The position numbers and the translations under genes are program-made. The notes under the pieces are model-generated. The model saw nothing but the letters and a program-made list of their open reading frames with translations, was not told the DNA's origin and did not search any database. From Marinobacter algicola DG893 (GTDB lineage: Bacteria; Pseudomonadota; Gammaproteobacteria; Pseudomonadales; Oleiphilaceae), in assembly GCF_000170835.1 (NCBI RefSeq), contig NZ_ABCP01000016.1, forward strand, positions 1 through 64,000: 64,000 nucleotides of DNA, read 5' to 3'. Below are positions 1 to 10,957 of this stretch, in pieces; the stretch's first letter is position 1, and the number at the start of each line of letters is the position of its first letter.

Positions 1-1669
1 GGCCTATGACCTCGTCCTTGCCGGACGCGCGCATGTTGTCCAGCTTCTTTCCCTTGGTGGGGTTGATCACCAGATCGTTGTCACGGCTGTGAATACCACA
101 CAACTGGCCTTCGTAGACTTCCTGGCCGGGATCCAGGAACAACTTGCCCCGGCTCTGCAGTGTTTCCAGCGAGTAAGTCAGCGCAGCGCCCGTAGCCATT
201 GACACCAGCACACCGTTTTGACGACTGGTCACATCACCACTCTTGATAGGACCGTAATGGCTGAAGGTTGAGGTCAGGATACCCGAACCGGATGTCATGG
301 TCAGGAAGGCGTTACGGAAACCGATCAGCCCTCGCGCCGGGATCGTATATTCAAGGCGCATACGGCCCTTTCCGTCCGGCACCATGTTGGTCATCTCACC
401 CTTGCGAAGCCCCATCTGATCCATAAGCGCACCCTGGTGCTGCTCTTCGATGTCGATGATGACGTTTTCGTACGGCTCCTGCTTAACACCGTCGATCTCA
501 CGGATAACCACTTCCGGACGCCCCACGGCAAGCTCGAAGTTCTCGCGACGCATGTTTTCGATCAGCACCGACAGGTGCAACTCGCCACGACCTGAAACCT
601 TGAATTTATCTGCAGACTCGCCTTCCTCTACTCGCAGAGCAACATTGTGCAGCAGCTCTTTTTCCAACCGCTCTTTGATGTTGCGGCTGGTGACAAACTT
701 GCCCTCCTTGCCACAGAACGGTGAATCGTTGACCTGGAACGTCATGGAAACCGTCGGTTCATCCACCGTCAATGGCGGCAGAGCTTCAACGTTGGCCTGG
801 TCGCACAAGGTGTCAGAGATGTACAGCTCATCCATACCGCTGACACAAATAATGTCGCCCGCCTGAGCCTCGTCGACTTCAACGCGCTGAAGTCCGGAGT
901 GGCCCATAATCTTGAGAATGCGGCCCTGACGCTTTTTGCCATTGGCGCCAATGGCCGTCACCGGAGAGTTGGTTTTAATCTTGCCGCGCATAATACGGCC
1001 GATGCCGATGACACCCAGGAAGCTGTTGTAGTCCAACTGGGAAATCTGCATCTGGAACGGACCGTCGCGATCGACATTGGGAGCAGGCACGTGGTCAACG
1101 ATGGCCTGAAAAACCGCGTCCATGTTGTCGTCCAGCTTTTCGTGATCCATTCCGGCAATGCCGTTCAGGGCACTGGCATACACAATCGGAAAGTCCAGTT
1201 GCTCATCGCTGGCGCCAAGGTTGTCAAACAAGTCAAAGACCTGATCCACCACCCAGTCCGGACGAGCTCCGGGACGGTCAATTTTGTTCACGACAACAAT
1301 CGGGTGCAGGCCCGCATCAAACGCTTTCTGGGTGACAAACCGGGTTTGTGGCATCGGACCATCAATGGAGTCAACCACGAGCAGCACGCAATCGACCATA
1401 CTCATAACACGCTCGACTTCACCCCCGAAATCGGCGTGACCCGGGGTGTCCACGATATTGATGTCGTAGTCGTGCCACTTCAGCGCCGTATTCTTGGCCA
1501 GAATGGTAATACCACGTTCTTTTTCCTGGTCATTGGAATCCATGACACGCTCGTTTTCGAGCTCTTTGCGATCCAGCGTGCCGGACTGACGAAGAAGCTG
1601 GTCAACCAGTGTGGTCTTGCCATGGTCAACGTGGGCGATGATGGCGATATTACGAAGTTTATCAATCAC
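1..1669 (-). CDS. typA: GTP-binding ribosome-associated GTPase TypA/BipA (C-terminus cut off by window edge)
   Basis: Translation GTPase of the EF-G-like family that binds the 70S ribosome and takes part in stress responses and ribosome assembly. Reading the minus strand from a GTG at 1669 gives [20 protein letters not shown], the G1 loop at residues 12-20, followed by [12 protein letters not shown] and [10 protein letters not shown], and then the TypA-specific C-terminal part up to ...[14 protein letters not shown]. 556 codons are in the window; the family is about 600 residues, so roughly 50 C-terminal residues lie beyond base 1. GTG is chosen because it gives the normal TypA N-terminus and has a purine-rich CAGGAT stretch about 10 nt upstream. 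It is divergent from glnA, as in Pseudomonas. Confidence 0.95.
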   Translation of the reverse strand, partial: MIDKLRNIAIIAHVDHGKTTLVDQLLRQSGTLDRKELENERVMDSNDQEKERGITILAKNTALKWHDYDINIVDTPGHADFGGEVERVMSMVDCVLLVVDSIDGPMPQTRFVTQKAFDAGLHPIVVVNKIDRPGARPDWVVDQVFDLFDNLGASDEQLDFPIVYASALNGIAGMDHEKLDDNMDAVFQAIVDHVPAPNVDRDGPFQMQISQLDYNSFLGVIGIGRIMRGKIKTNSPVTAIGANGKKRQGRILKIMGHSGLQRVEVDEAQAGDIICVSGMDELYISDTLCDQANVEALPPLTVDEPTVSMTFQVNDSPFCGKEGKFVTSRNIKERLEKELLHNVALRVEEGESADKFKVSGRGELHLSVLIENMRRENFELAVGRPEVVIREIDGVKQEPYENVIIDIEEQHQGALMDQMGLRKGEMTNMVPDGKGRMRLEYTIPARGLIGFRNAFLTMTSGSGILTSTFSHYGPIKSGDVTSRQNGVLVSMATGAALTYSLETLQSRGKLFLDPGQEVYEGQLCGIHSRDNDLVINPTKGKKLDNMRASGKDEVIG

Positions 1670-1849
1670 AACTATAATCCTGCAGCATGCACTGAATGAC
1701 CTGAGAGGTCTTCAGTAGGCGCAAAGCCCCTTACATGCCGTCTCAAATCCGTAAAATGAATTTCATTTGTCGGGCCGGGAAGCCCGAACGCCCCCTGAAG
1801 AAACTCAGCGTCTGCACTGAATACCTTGGGCAAAAATGAAGTGGCGCGC

Positions 1850-1878
1850 AGTATATAGCAAACTCACTTACGTTTATA
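1850..1878 (-). promoter_or_regulatory. Possible sigma-70 promoter of typA
   Basis: On the minus strand a -10 hexamer TATACT (1850-1855) is preceded after 17 nt by TATAAA, a poor -35. It would give a leader of about 180 nt for typA, which contains a short hairpin TCGGGC/GCCCGA around 1770-1788. The -10 is good and the -35 weak, so this is tentative. Confidence 0.3.
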
Positions 1879-1913
1879 TGAAGAAAAACGCTTATCGGAG
1901 TAACGACCCAACC

Positions 1914-1928
1914 GCATCAATTTGGTGC
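1914..1928 (+). promoter_or_regulatory. NtrC-binding site upstream of glnA (distal)
   Basis: GCATCAATTTGGTGC matches the NtrC dyad GCACYA-N3-TRGTGC with one mismatch. Its centre is about 160 bp upstream of the start predicted from the sigma-54 promoter at 2057-2072, and 30 bp (three helical turns) from the second site, the same geometry as the E. coli glnA enhancer. Confidence 0.65.
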
Positions 1929-1943
1929 GTTATGTCAGAGTTC

Positions 1944-1958
1944 GCACTATTTTGATGC
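1944..1958 (+). promoter_or_regulatory. NtrC-binding site upstream of glnA (proximal)
   Basis: GCACTATTTTGATGC matches GCACYA-N3-TRGTGC with one mismatch. It lies about 130 bp upstream of the predicted sigma-54 start, a usual enhancer distance. Together with the copy at 1914-1928 it makes a two-site enhancer for cooperative NtrC-P binding. Confidence 0.7.
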
Positions 1959-2056
1959 ACCATGAAAGGTCGACAGGACCACTCAAACAGCACATGTCGC
2001 TCCAAAACAGCCCGAACGCCTTGGTACTGCGCACTTGTGGCGCATGCATCAAAAAC

Positions 2057-2072
2057 TGGCAAGGCTATTGCT
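2057..2072 (+). promoter_or_regulatory. Sigma-54 promoter of glnA
   Basis: TGGCAAGGCTATTGCT fits the -24/-12 consensus TGGCAC-N5-TTGCW with one mismatch, and has the invariant GG-N10-GC. The start site would be near 2083, giving a leader of about 145 nt to the glnA ATG at 2228. The rest of the 558 bp typA-glnA gap holds the two NtrC boxes and the typA leader; I see no further gene in it. Confidence 0.75.
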
Positions 2073-2227
2073 TCACGCTAGACAGCCGATTTTACAGGTA
2101 ACTCGCAACAGCTTTTGTTAAGCTGCCGTACCTGAAAGAAAGATCGGGAGTCAGCACTGCTGAACGATCCGGCAACAATGTACACAGAAATCGCCCGCAC
2201 TGCGGGATAACTGACGGAGCTTGCACA

Positions 2228-3631
2228 ATGTCCAAGACGATTGATCTGATCAAGGAACACGAAGTCAAATGGGTCGATATGCGATTCACTGACAGCCGTG
2301 GTAAAGAGCAGCATGTAACCCTGCCCGCATCCGAGGTCGACGAGGATTTCTTCGCCGACGGCAAGATGTTTGACGGGTCTTCTATTTCCGGCTGGAAGGG
2401 CATCAACGAATCCGACATGATTCTGATGCCGGTCGACGAAACGTCTGTCCTTGATCCTTTCACAGAAGAAACAACGGTTAACATTACCTGTGACATCGTG
2501 GAGCCCTCCACTATGCAGGGGTACGAGCGTGACCCACGCTCGGTCGCCAAGCGCGCCGAAGAGTACCTGAAGTCAACCGGCATTGCAGATGGCGCTCTGT
2601 TTGGCCCAGAGCCCGAATTCTTCGTATTCGACTCTGCAAAATGGAAAGTCGACATGCAGGGCTCGATGTACGAGCTGTATTCAGAAGAAGCAGCCTGGGT
2701 TTCCGGCGAAGATTTTGATCGCAATAACATCGGTCACCGCCCTGGCGTTAAAGGTGGCTACTTCCCCGTTCCGCCGGTCGACAGCCTCCACGATCTGCGT
2801 GGTGCCATGTGTGCCGCCATGGAATCCATGGGTCTGGAAATTGAAGTACACCACCACGAAGTGGGTACCGCTGGCCAGTGTGAGATCGGCGTTGGCGCCA
2901 ACACCCTGACCCGCAAGGCTGACGAAGTTCAGATCCTGAAGTACTGCGTGCACAACGTGGCTCACGCCTATGGCAAGACAGCCACTTTCATGCCCAAGCC
3001 GGTTGTGGGTGACAACGGTTCCGGCATGCACGTACATATGTCCCTGAACAAGGACGGCAAGAACCTGTTCGCAGGCGACGGCTATGCCGGTCTGAGCGAG
3101 ATGGCCCTGTACTACATTGGTGGTGTCATCAAGCATTCCAAGTCGATCAACGCCTTCACCAACGCTTCCACCAACAGCTACAAGCGTCTGGTCCCAGGCT
3201 TCGAAGCACCGGTTATGCTGGCCTACTCCGCCCGCAACCGTTCTGCGTCCATCCGCATCCCTTACGTGAACAGCCCGAAGGGCCGTCGAATCGAAGTGCG
3301 CTTCCCCGACGCCTCTGCCAACCCTTATCTGGCCTTCGCGGCTCTGATGATGGCTGGCCTTGACGGCATCCAGAACAAGATCCACCCGGGCGACGCCATG
3401 GACAAGGATCTGTACGATCTGCCGAAAGAAGAAGCCCTGAACATCCCGACCGTTGCCGAGACTTTCCAGGAAGCCCTGGATCACCTCGAGAACGACCACG
3501 AGTTCCTGACCCGTGGCGGCGTGTTCACCGAAGACATGATTGCTGGCTACATCGACCTGAAGCGCGGTGAAGTCGAGCGTCTGAACATGACCACACATCC
3601 GGTCGAGTTCGAGCTCTACTACTCCTGCTAA
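2228..3631 (+). CDS. glnA: Glutamine synthetase type I
   Basis: Makes glutamine from glutamate, ammonia and ATP; the dodecameric cytoplasmic enzyme is the main entry of ammonium into metabolism. The 467-residue protein is the usual GSI length, and begins [20 protein letters not shown]. The catalytic region includes [14 protein letters not shown] and the NRSASIRIP segment. The adenylylation loop [10 protein letters not shown] is intact with Tyr396, so GlnE-type covalent control is expected. The ATG has GGAG about 9 nt upstream. Transcription is likely NtrC/sigma-54 dependent (sites at 1914, 1944 and 2057) and ends at a strong hairpin just after the stop codon. It lies upstream of ntrBC, the two-component system that regulates it. 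Confidence 0.98.
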   Translation: MSKTIDLIKEHEVKWVDMRFTDSRGKEQHVTLPASEVDEDFFADGKMFDGSSISGWKGINESDMILMPVDETSVLDPFTEETTVNITCDIVEPSTMQGYERDPRSVAKRAEEYLKSTGIADGALFGPEPEFFVFDSAKWKVDMQGSMYELYSEEAAWVSGEDFDRNNIGHRPGVKGGYFPVPPVDSLHDLRGAMCAAMESMGLEIEVHHHEVGTAGQCEIGVGANTLTRKADEVQILKYCVHNVAHAYGKTATFMPKPVVGDNGSGMHVHMSLNKDGKNLFAGDGYAGLSEMALYYIGGVIKHSKSINAFTNASTNSYKRLVPGFEAPVMLAYSARNRSASIRIPYVNSPKGRRIEVRFPDASANPYLAFAALMMAGLDGIQNKIHPGDAMDKDLYDLPKEEALNIPTVAETFQEALDHLENDHEFLTRGGVFTEDMIAGYIDLKRGEVERLNMTTHPVEFELYYSC

Positions 3632-3657
3632 TCCGTTCGTAAGGATCAGCAATTCAG

Positions 3658-3685
3658 AAAAGCCCCGCCTTGTGCGGGGCTTTTT
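3658..3685 (+). terminator. Rho-independent terminator after glnA
   Basis: Stem AGCCCCGC / GCGGGGCT with a 5-nt loop, flanked by AAA and TTTTT. It is 27 nt after the glnA stop and separates glnA from the DUF4124 gene and ntrBC. Confidence 0.9.
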
Positions 3686-3748
3686 CGTGTACGACCGCAC
3701 ATTTCGGCCAGCCTTAACGGAATGTAACCAAGCTGCCGGGTAATGGCG

Positions 3749-3777
3749 TTGAAATACTCATGACTGGCGCTGATAAT
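3749..3777 (+). promoter_or_regulatory. Sigma-70 promoter of the DUF4124 gene
   Basis: TTGAAA (3749-3754), 17-nt spacer, GATAAT (3772-3777): five of six matches in each hexamer. It lies 29 nt before the ATG at 3807. Confidence 0.65.
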
Positions 3778-3806
3778 CGGGTAAAACAATCAGACAGGTT
3801 GTCTCT

Positions 3807-4337
3807 ATGAACGCACGGCTCGCACTATTCTCAGGCATTGTCGCTCTCGCGGCGTTTCCGGTTTCCGCCGAGGTCTATCGTCAGGTGGATGCTCAGGGCA
3901 ACGTTACCTATACCGACGAGCCCGCGGAAGGCACGCCTGCAGAGGAAATCAAGGTGAAACCGGTCACCACGGTCACACTGCCAAAACTCGAAGCGGTCAG
4001 GGAACCAGAACGGTTGCGGGAAAAAGTGCAGCAGGAAGGATCCGTGTACGACAGCGTCCGTTTCCTCGCGCCGGGCGATGATCAGGCCTTCCACAGTGGC
4101 AGCGGCGACGTGGAATTCCGCGTGACCAGTTCACCCGGCCTTCGGGGCAGCCACAAGTACGAAGTGACACTCGACGGCCAACCGGTTGGCCAGAGCGCAT
4201 CCGGGACGGTGATGGTGCGCAATGTGTTTCGCGGCACCCACGACGCAGGCGTCAACATCGTCGACAGCAACGGTGTTACCGTCAAGAGTGGCGAAACCAT
4301 TACTTTCACCATCCACCGGCCCAGCGTCAACAACTGA
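3807..4337 (+). CDS. Secreted DUF4124 domain protein of unknown function
   Basis: A 176-residue protein with a Sec signal peptide (hydrophobic LALFSGIVALAAFPVSA, probable cleavage after A21), followed at once by the DUF4124 signature VYRQVDAQGNVTYTDEP. The rest, about residues 60-176, looks like a small beta-sandwich (GSGDVEFRVTSSPGLRGSHK) and is not otherwise recognised. It is probably periplasmic. DUF4124 genes are commonly found between glnA and ntrB in Pseudomonas relatives, but no biochemical role is known. It has its own promoter, so it need not be nitrogen regulated. The RBS is weak. The following 328 bp gap (4338-4665) carries the ntrB control sites and no gene. Confidence 0.85.
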   Translation: MNARLALFSGIVALAAFPVSAEVYRQVDAQGNVTYTDEPAEGTPAEEIKVKPVTTVTLPKLEAVREPERLREKVQQEGSVYDSVRFLAPGDDQAFHSGSGDVEFRVTSSPGLRGSHKYEVTLDGQPVGQSASGTVMVRNVFRGTHDAGVNIVDSNGVTVKSGETITFTIHRPSVNN

Positions 4338-4429
4338 TGCACCCTTCCGGGGCCCCGACCGTTTCGAGCCGGGGCGCCATACAAACGCAGACCTGTAGCG
4401 GTTAGCGAACCACCACACCATTCCTGCCT

Positions 4430-4444
4430 GCACCACTTTAGTGC
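4430..4444 (+). promoter_or_regulatory. NtrC-like binding site upstream of ntrB
   Basis: GCACCACTTTAGTGC is a perfect match to GCACYA-N3-TRGTGC. It overlaps a second palindrome, GTGCGATCGCAC (4441-4452). The centre is about 190 bp upstream of the start predicted from the sigma-54-like element at 4605. It could be an activating enhancer or, as in E. coli glnL, an autorepression site. Confidence 0.6.
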
Positions 4445-4604
4445 GATCGCACCATAAAAAAGCCATACTCTGACCATTCCCAGGGCGGATATCCGCGAGC
4501 AGGCTTTACGCAATGAGACTTCTGCACTACACCACGCCGTGTTCACAGGCCTGTAAGCCGCATGCCCGCTAAATGCGCACTGTCATCGCCATGAACAGCC
4601 AATG

Positions 4605-4620
4605 TGGTTCGTTTTTTGCA
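4605..4620 (+). promoter_or_regulatory. Sigma-54-type promoter of ntrBC
   Basis: TGGTTCGTTTTTTGCA has the invariant GG-N10-GC and keeps TGG, CG and TTGCA of the consensus TGGCACG-N3-TTGCW. It is 46 nt before the ntrB ATG. The CA at positions 4-5 of the -24 block is TT, so strength is uncertain. Confidence 0.5.
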
Positions 4621-4665
4621 AAACTGCCTTAGCAACCCGCAAGGCCCATCAAAAGGGACAAACGA

Positions 4666-5744
4666 ATGGTAATACCGGCCGGATACAAAAGCATCTTGGA
4701 CAGCCTGACCACAGCCGTACTGGTGCTGAGTGACGGGTTACGAGTCCAGTACCTGAATCCTGCTGCCGAAAGCCTGTTTGAAACCAGCGTAACCAGAAGT
4801 AAAGGAGCCCCGATCAACGACATTCTGATCGACTCTGAAGACGCCCTGAAAACACTGTATGCAGCCGCCGAGAATGGCCAGTCGTACACCAGGAGGGAAG
4901 CGGAATTCATACTGACAAGCGGGTTGCGGCTGACGGTTGATTATTCGGTATCCCCCATAAGCCTTGAGCCAACGGAACTGTTGATCGAAATCCAGCCCCG
5001 GGACCGCTTGCTAAGGATCAGCCGGGAAGAGGACATTATCTCCCAGCAGGAAACCACCCGAATCCTGGTCCGGGGTATGGCTCATGAAATCAAAAACCCT
5101 CTTGGAGGTATTCGCGGGGCCGCCCAGTTGCTGGACCGCGAACTGCATAACGAAGACCAGAAAGAATACACCCAGGTGATCATTGCAGAAGCGGATCGGC
5201 TGCGAACCCTGGTGGATCGCATGCTCGGCCCAAACAAGGCGCCCAAACTGGCATCCACCAATATTCATGAGGTTCTGGAGCGCGTCAAAACCCTTCTGGA
5301 GGCCGAAAGCCGCGGTCGTCTGAACTTCCGAAGGGATTACGACCCCAGCCTTCCCGAGTTCCAGGGCGACAAGGAACAGCTAATACAGGCTTTCCTCAAC
5401 ATTGCCCGCAACGCCATGGAAGCCGCGTTCGAGAACCAGGCCGAGATGACCGGCGACGAGCAGCCAACCATCACCTTCCGTACACGTGCGTTGCGACAGT
5501 TCACCATCGGCCATAAGCGCCATCGCCTGGTGTGCCGTGTCGATGTTATAGACAACGGCCCGGGCATACCGCCGGATCTGTTGCAAAACGTCTTCTACCC
5601 GATGATCAGCGGGCGGGCGAGCGGCACAGGCCTCGGCCTGTCCATCACCCAAAGCATCATCGGGCAACATCACGGGCTTGTTGAATGCGAGAGCGAGCCT
5701 GGAAAAACCGATTTCATCATCTTCCTGCCCCTGGAGGAAAACCA

Positions 5745-5748
<4 letters not shown>
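4666..5748 (+). CDS. ntrB: Nitrogen sensor histidine kinase NtrB (GlnL)
   Basis: Soluble cytoplasmic kinase/phosphatase that controls NtrC and itself takes its signal from the PII protein. The 360 residues comprise an N-terminal PAS domain (about 5-115), the dimerisation/phosphoacceptor helix with GMAHEIKNPLGGIRG (phosphorylated His140), then an HATPase domain with the N box NIARNAMEA, G1 DNGPGIPP and G2 GRASGTGLGLSI. No membrane segment is seen, as expected for NtrB. RBS AAAGGGA precedes the ATG. The stop overlaps the ntrC start in an ATGA, so the pair is translationally coupled. Confidence 0.97.
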
Positions 5749-7172
<1,424 letters not shown>

Positions 7173-7183
7173 CCCCCTTCCCG

Positions 7184-10100
7184 CTATTTTTCCTGCCAAT
7201 AGATAACGCGGTCGTGGCCACGGTAGACTCCGAAGGTGGCCAGGGCTGAGGGCGCTTCGGCAGTACCATCCTCGTCTGAATCCTCGCGGAGCCATTCGTC
7301 AACTGTCCATGTCAGTCGATCTGTACCTTGGGAACCGGTCGCCTGAAGCCGCAAGGGTCCTGCCTCACCCGCAGTAAACGTGCCCGAATCCGCAACCATT
7401 GTGTGGTGATTGGCGGGGCTCGAAAGGGTCGCCGTTGTCCAGCTGGTGCAGTTGTCGGCGGTATTGGTCACGTAACGCGAGCCATTCCAATATTCCAGCC
7501 TGAAGGGCATCCGTAGCTCCTGAACATTTTCAGGGCCATAGACATTGTCCATGGACAGCCTGCCGAACCGGATGTCGAAATCCGCTGCTGGTGAGAACTG
7601 ATACGGCGCACTGTCGGCACTGACGCCATCAGCGTCGACGATATCAGTCACACCATAGGTGAGAATATGATTCGAAGGGCCAAGAAGGCCGGGGGGTGGA
7701 GGTGGCGGGGTAAGGGGGCCAACCCGCGCTTCAGGAACCTTCAGGTAACGAACGGTATCACCAGCAGCATAATTGAACTGCAGAAGACCGGACTCGGGCT
7801 CGGCCGCATCCAACCCCCCTGCGGATACATTGGTACTGACCTCAATGCTCTCATTCTCACGGTTCACTGCCGAGCTGTCTTCGACGGGAAAAGTTCGAAT
7901 CACGTCCTCCTTGACCAGCTTCTGGAATCCGGGCTCGGTGTAGTTCCGGGTACGAGCTCCATCCATCGACAGGGCTTCAATTGTCAGTGATGGGGCCAAT
8001 AACCATGAAATGTCCTGCCCGGTGTAATTGAAAGGCGTTGGTGCACCGCAATTAGCACCCAGTGCGCCTTCGTCAATAGTGACCTTAAAACGATCGGGGT
8101 AAAAACGCCCCGTAGGTTCACTGATGCCCTTAGGCACCGTTTTACCAAGATACCCACCGGTTGCCGGCGTCGCTGTATAACGGAACACGCCAACCTCTGA
8201 CATCTTTAGGCTGACCGTTTCAGTCGCATCCAATGACCGGGAATGGGAATAGCTAGAGGGCGACACAGTGCCATTGACACCACCCGAGGGCGCAACTAGT
8301 TCCGAGGCAATGGGGACCGTCAACATCCGGAAGTTAGGAGTAACAGGATTTGCATCACATAGATCGGTGTCAGTGTCGCTCTGCCAGCCAACAGCGGTGA
8401 TCGACAGATCAAAAGGCTCATCGGCCCTGACGAATACGTCACAGGAAGAATCGCCCGCCGCACAAGCCCCTGCACTACTGACACAAAACCCCGCCGGGGC
8501 GCTGACAAAGGCATCTGAGCCTGGCATAGACAAGCCTTCGTCGTTATTCGCAGGTGATCCGTCATATCTGGCACCGAGGTCCAGACGCCCCGCATCCGGG
8601 TAGCTGACTTCAATCTCGGCGATACCGTCATCATCAAATGAGAGGTTCAGAGGTGTAGGCGCACTCTCGTCCCCACTGATATCCGTGTTGTTCACCGACA
8701 AGGGGCGATCAACAGGACGGCCTCCCGGGCCGGGATCCACATACGTTGACCAGAAATGGACTTCCCGCTCAACGTTTTCAAACGCTGGAACACACGCTTG
8801 GCTTGCATCGTCCTGCCGTACGGCTTGAACCTGCACCGGGCCCGAAGGCTTGTGGGATGTCAGATCGGGAATATCAAAAGCCAGCCCTGACTCAAAAAAC
8901 TCCAGCTTGCAGTTTTCAGAAGACAGAGGACTGCTGCCGCGCCGACACAGCGTTACGGATTGAGGACGAGTTGATGGCTGCGAGCCCACCACATTGAGGA
9001 CGACCTCACCGGCGACTGTATTCTGCAATACGAACTCGCCCGTCCCGCCAACAATCGTCACGGGATTGCCTCCCTGCCAGCCTTCAGTAGGCTCAAGCGT
9101 TGCCTCAACCGGGTCGGTAAAGAGTTCGTTGTCGTTACACCCTGCAGTGGCACAGGCACGGATGGTGACCGTTTCTGGCTGGCAGGTCAGCGCCACGCCA
9201 TCATGAAGGATTTCAAAATGATCAACCTGGGCGCCCACCGGGTTCAGCTTGAGGGCGCACAACTGGAAGTCGTCCAGTTCATGGATATTGTTAGAACCGC
9301 CGGTGGAGCCCGTTAACGACAACAGGAAATTTTCTGGCACAGCGGGCTGCCCAGGTTCGTTCAGCGCATTAAAACTTTCCACAAGGATCTGGTAATTGTC
9401 ACCAGTACCGGACACATCACGCTCCACCGATACCAGGGCCTCGCCGGAAACACGCGAGTCTACGGTGACCCGATAACGATGGGCAGACGGATTGTTTCCA
9501 GGCTGATCAATACCCGGAGATACACTGCCGGTTCCCCGCAAATACCGGTACCCACCCTGCTCTGCTCCCCTGACGGCAACTGCATCCCGTCTGAATCCCG
9601 CCCCTCCAACACGGCCTTCGTTGGAGTTAGAAAAATTACCAAACTCATCAAGACCTATACCAAGCCACCCGCCGGCAAATCCCGGATCTCCATTACTCCT
9701 CTGGGCGTACCCCAGGGACCCGCCATAACTTCCAGGCTGAGGCGTCACCCTCGCATCAGAAAGTACGACTGCCAGACCATCCGCGCCATTTCCCCCATAG
9801 GCGAAGTAATCGAATTCAATGATCACCAGATTTTCCGCACCCGGAATCTCGCGCTGAATAGTTGCCGCCGTGGCCTGGTTAGAACGGGCTTCCGTCATAC
9901 GAAGACGCCCATTTACAATACTTGGCGTGAAATTTCCACGCGACACGGATGTCACCCAATCATCTGCAGACAGGCTGCCATCGAGATAATCGTCGGTGAA
10001 GCAAGTGAGCGCATCGTCGTCGCTCACATCCATAGTGATCACGTCGCCGCCGTGCTCCTGCCACCCACCACAAAAGAAGCCTAAAAAACAGTTCCGATAC

Positions 10101-10957
10101 TCAACCGTCACTTGGACCGTGTATTGTCCTTCCGTATCAAACGTATCTGTCCGGGTAAGCGGCGACCTTGAGCAGCTGGATGATCCAGATACAGACTGAG
10201 CCACCGGCTGTCCGTCGACCAGCCATGTTTCACGCCAGTCCTGAGTCGAGAAAGTCGGCACTGGAGGGCAACTCGCCACATCAGCAGAAAACGAAACACT
10301 ATCGTCGACGCCTACCGACACTGGGCCCACTGACTCACCATTGGCCGACAAATCCACGGGCCCCGCTGCTCCTGAATCACACAGCCCTTCCAACAGGTCG
10401 GTATTGACGTCGGAGTCAGAAAACTCTATGTCCCGGTTTCCGGTGGAAATCGCCCCTCCGGCGGCAACCGCACCGTCGATGTATACATTGTTCCCAATCG
10501 ATGTCGAGCCAGCTGCGTATATCAGACCATTAATCACAACCCGGTTGTTTGCACTGTTCCCGCCACCTGCAATGCTGAGGCTTCCGCGCACAACAATAAG
10601 CAGTTGGTCTGGAGAGCCGGATTCGTTCAACCGGGTACCGCGATCAATTGTCAGATTGCCGTTGACGAATATGACCTTTTGCGCCCCGGGTTGAAGCACA
10701 AGTTCATAGCTACTTCCTGGCTGAGTGGATACATACTCCTCACCTTCCGATTGGGGAATTCCTGAGGGAGGCCAGGAGCCATTGGCCCAGTTCACACCAG
10801 TAAGGTCAAGGGTATTTCCCGATGCCTGCAGGTTGTCATTCACGCCGTCCGGCTGACTGAATACATCACTGCATTGTGCGGCATACGCCATCGGACCAAC
10901 CATCGAACACAAAACAATAACCACGATCCGTGGTAACTCGCGCAGAATAGACATCAT
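7184..10957 (-). CDS. mshQ: MSHA biogenesis protein MshQ-like, giant exported protein with lectin-like domain (DUF6701 type)
   Basis: Last and largest gene of the MSHA operon (1257 residues). Start at 10957 is chosen because its ATG overlaps the mshP stop (ATGA) and GGAGG lies upstream; an in-frame ATG 51 nt earlier is inside mshP. Signal peptide: hydrophobic IVVIVLCSMVGPMAYA followed by AQC. The next 180 residues are a polar-hydrophobic repeat region with many G/N turns (VRGSLSIAGGG, NGLIYAAGSTSIG), resembling a beta-helix or bactofilin-like fold. Around 320-575 is an L-type lectin/concanavalin-like domain (NGADGLAVVLSD, GGWLGIGLDEFGNFSN). The rest, with Cys-containing Ig-like segments (ACATAGCND), matches the DUF6701/MshQ family. 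Probably cell-surface or pilus-tip located; an adhesin role is inference. Confidence 0.85.
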   Translation of the reverse strand: MMSILRELPRIVVIVLCSMVGPMAYAAQCSDVFSQPDGVNDNLQASGNTLDLTGVNWANGSWPPSGIPQSEGEEYVSTQPGSSYELVLQPGAQKVIFVNGNLTIDRGTRLNESGSPDQLLIVVRGSLSIAGGGNSANNRVVINGLIYAAGSTSIGNNVYIDGAVAAGGAISTGNRDIEFSDSDVNTDLLEGLCDSGAAGPVDLSANGESVGPVSVGVDDSVSFSADVASCPPVPTFSTQDWRETWLVDGQPVAQSVSGSSSCSRSPLTRTDTFDTEGQYTVQVTVEYRNCFLGFFCGGWQEHGGDVITMDVSDDDALTCFTDDYLDGSLSADDWVTSVSRGNFTPSIVNGRLRMTEARSNQATAATIQREIPGAENLVIIEFDYFAYGGNGADGLAVVLSDARVTPQPGSYGGSLGYAQRSNGDPGFAGGWLGIGLDEFGNFSNSNEGRVGGAGFRRDAVAVRGAEQGGYRYLRGTGSVSPGIDQPGNNPSAHRYRVTVDSRVSGEALVSVERDVSGTGDNYQILVESFNALNEPGQPAVPENFLLSLTGSTGGSNNIHELDDFQLCALKLNPVGAQVDHFEILHDGVALTCQPETVTIRACATAGCNDNELFTDPVEATLEPTEGWQGGNPVTIVGGTGEFVLQNTVAGEVVLNVVGSQPSTRPQSVTLCRRGSSPLSSENCKLEFFESGLAFDIPDLTSHKPSGPVQVQAVRQDDASQACVPAFENVEREVHFWSTYVDPGPGGRPVDRPLSVNNTDISGDESAPTPLNLSFDDDGIAEIEVSYPDAGRLDLGARYDGSPANNDEGLSMPGSDAFVSAPAGFCVSSAGACAAGDSSCDVFVRADEPFDLSITAVGWQSDTDTDLCDANPVTPNFRMLTVPIASELVAPSGGVNGTVSPSSYSHSRSLDATETVSLKMSEVGVFRYTATPATGGYLGKTVPKGISEPTGRFYPDRFKVTIDEGALGANCGAPTPFNYTGQDISWLLAPSLTIEALSMDGARTRNYTEPGFQKLVKEDVIRTFPVEDSSAVNRENESIEVSTNVSAGGLDAAEPESGLLQFNYAAGDTVRYLKVPEARVGPLTPPPPPPGLLGPSNHILTYGVTDIVDADGVSADSAPYQFSPAADFDIRFGRLSMDNVYGPENVQELRMPFRLEYWNGSRYVTNTADNCTSWTTATLSSPANHHTMVADSGTFTAGEAGPLRLQATGSQGTDRLTWTVDEWLREDSDEDGTAEAPSALATFGVYRGHDRVIYWQEK

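Noticed and set aside
899..1699. 266-residue plus-strand open frame over typA
   Set aside because: It lies antisense to a clear typA reading frame with intact GTPase motifs; it is a codon-bias shadow without an RBS.
2681..3700. 339-residue minus-strand open frame over glnA
   Set aside because: Antisense to glnA and running into the terminator; no family features.
4338..4380. GC-rich hairpin after the DUF4124 gene as a terminator
   Set aside because: GCCCCG/CGGGGC can pair but has no T-run, so I do not call it.
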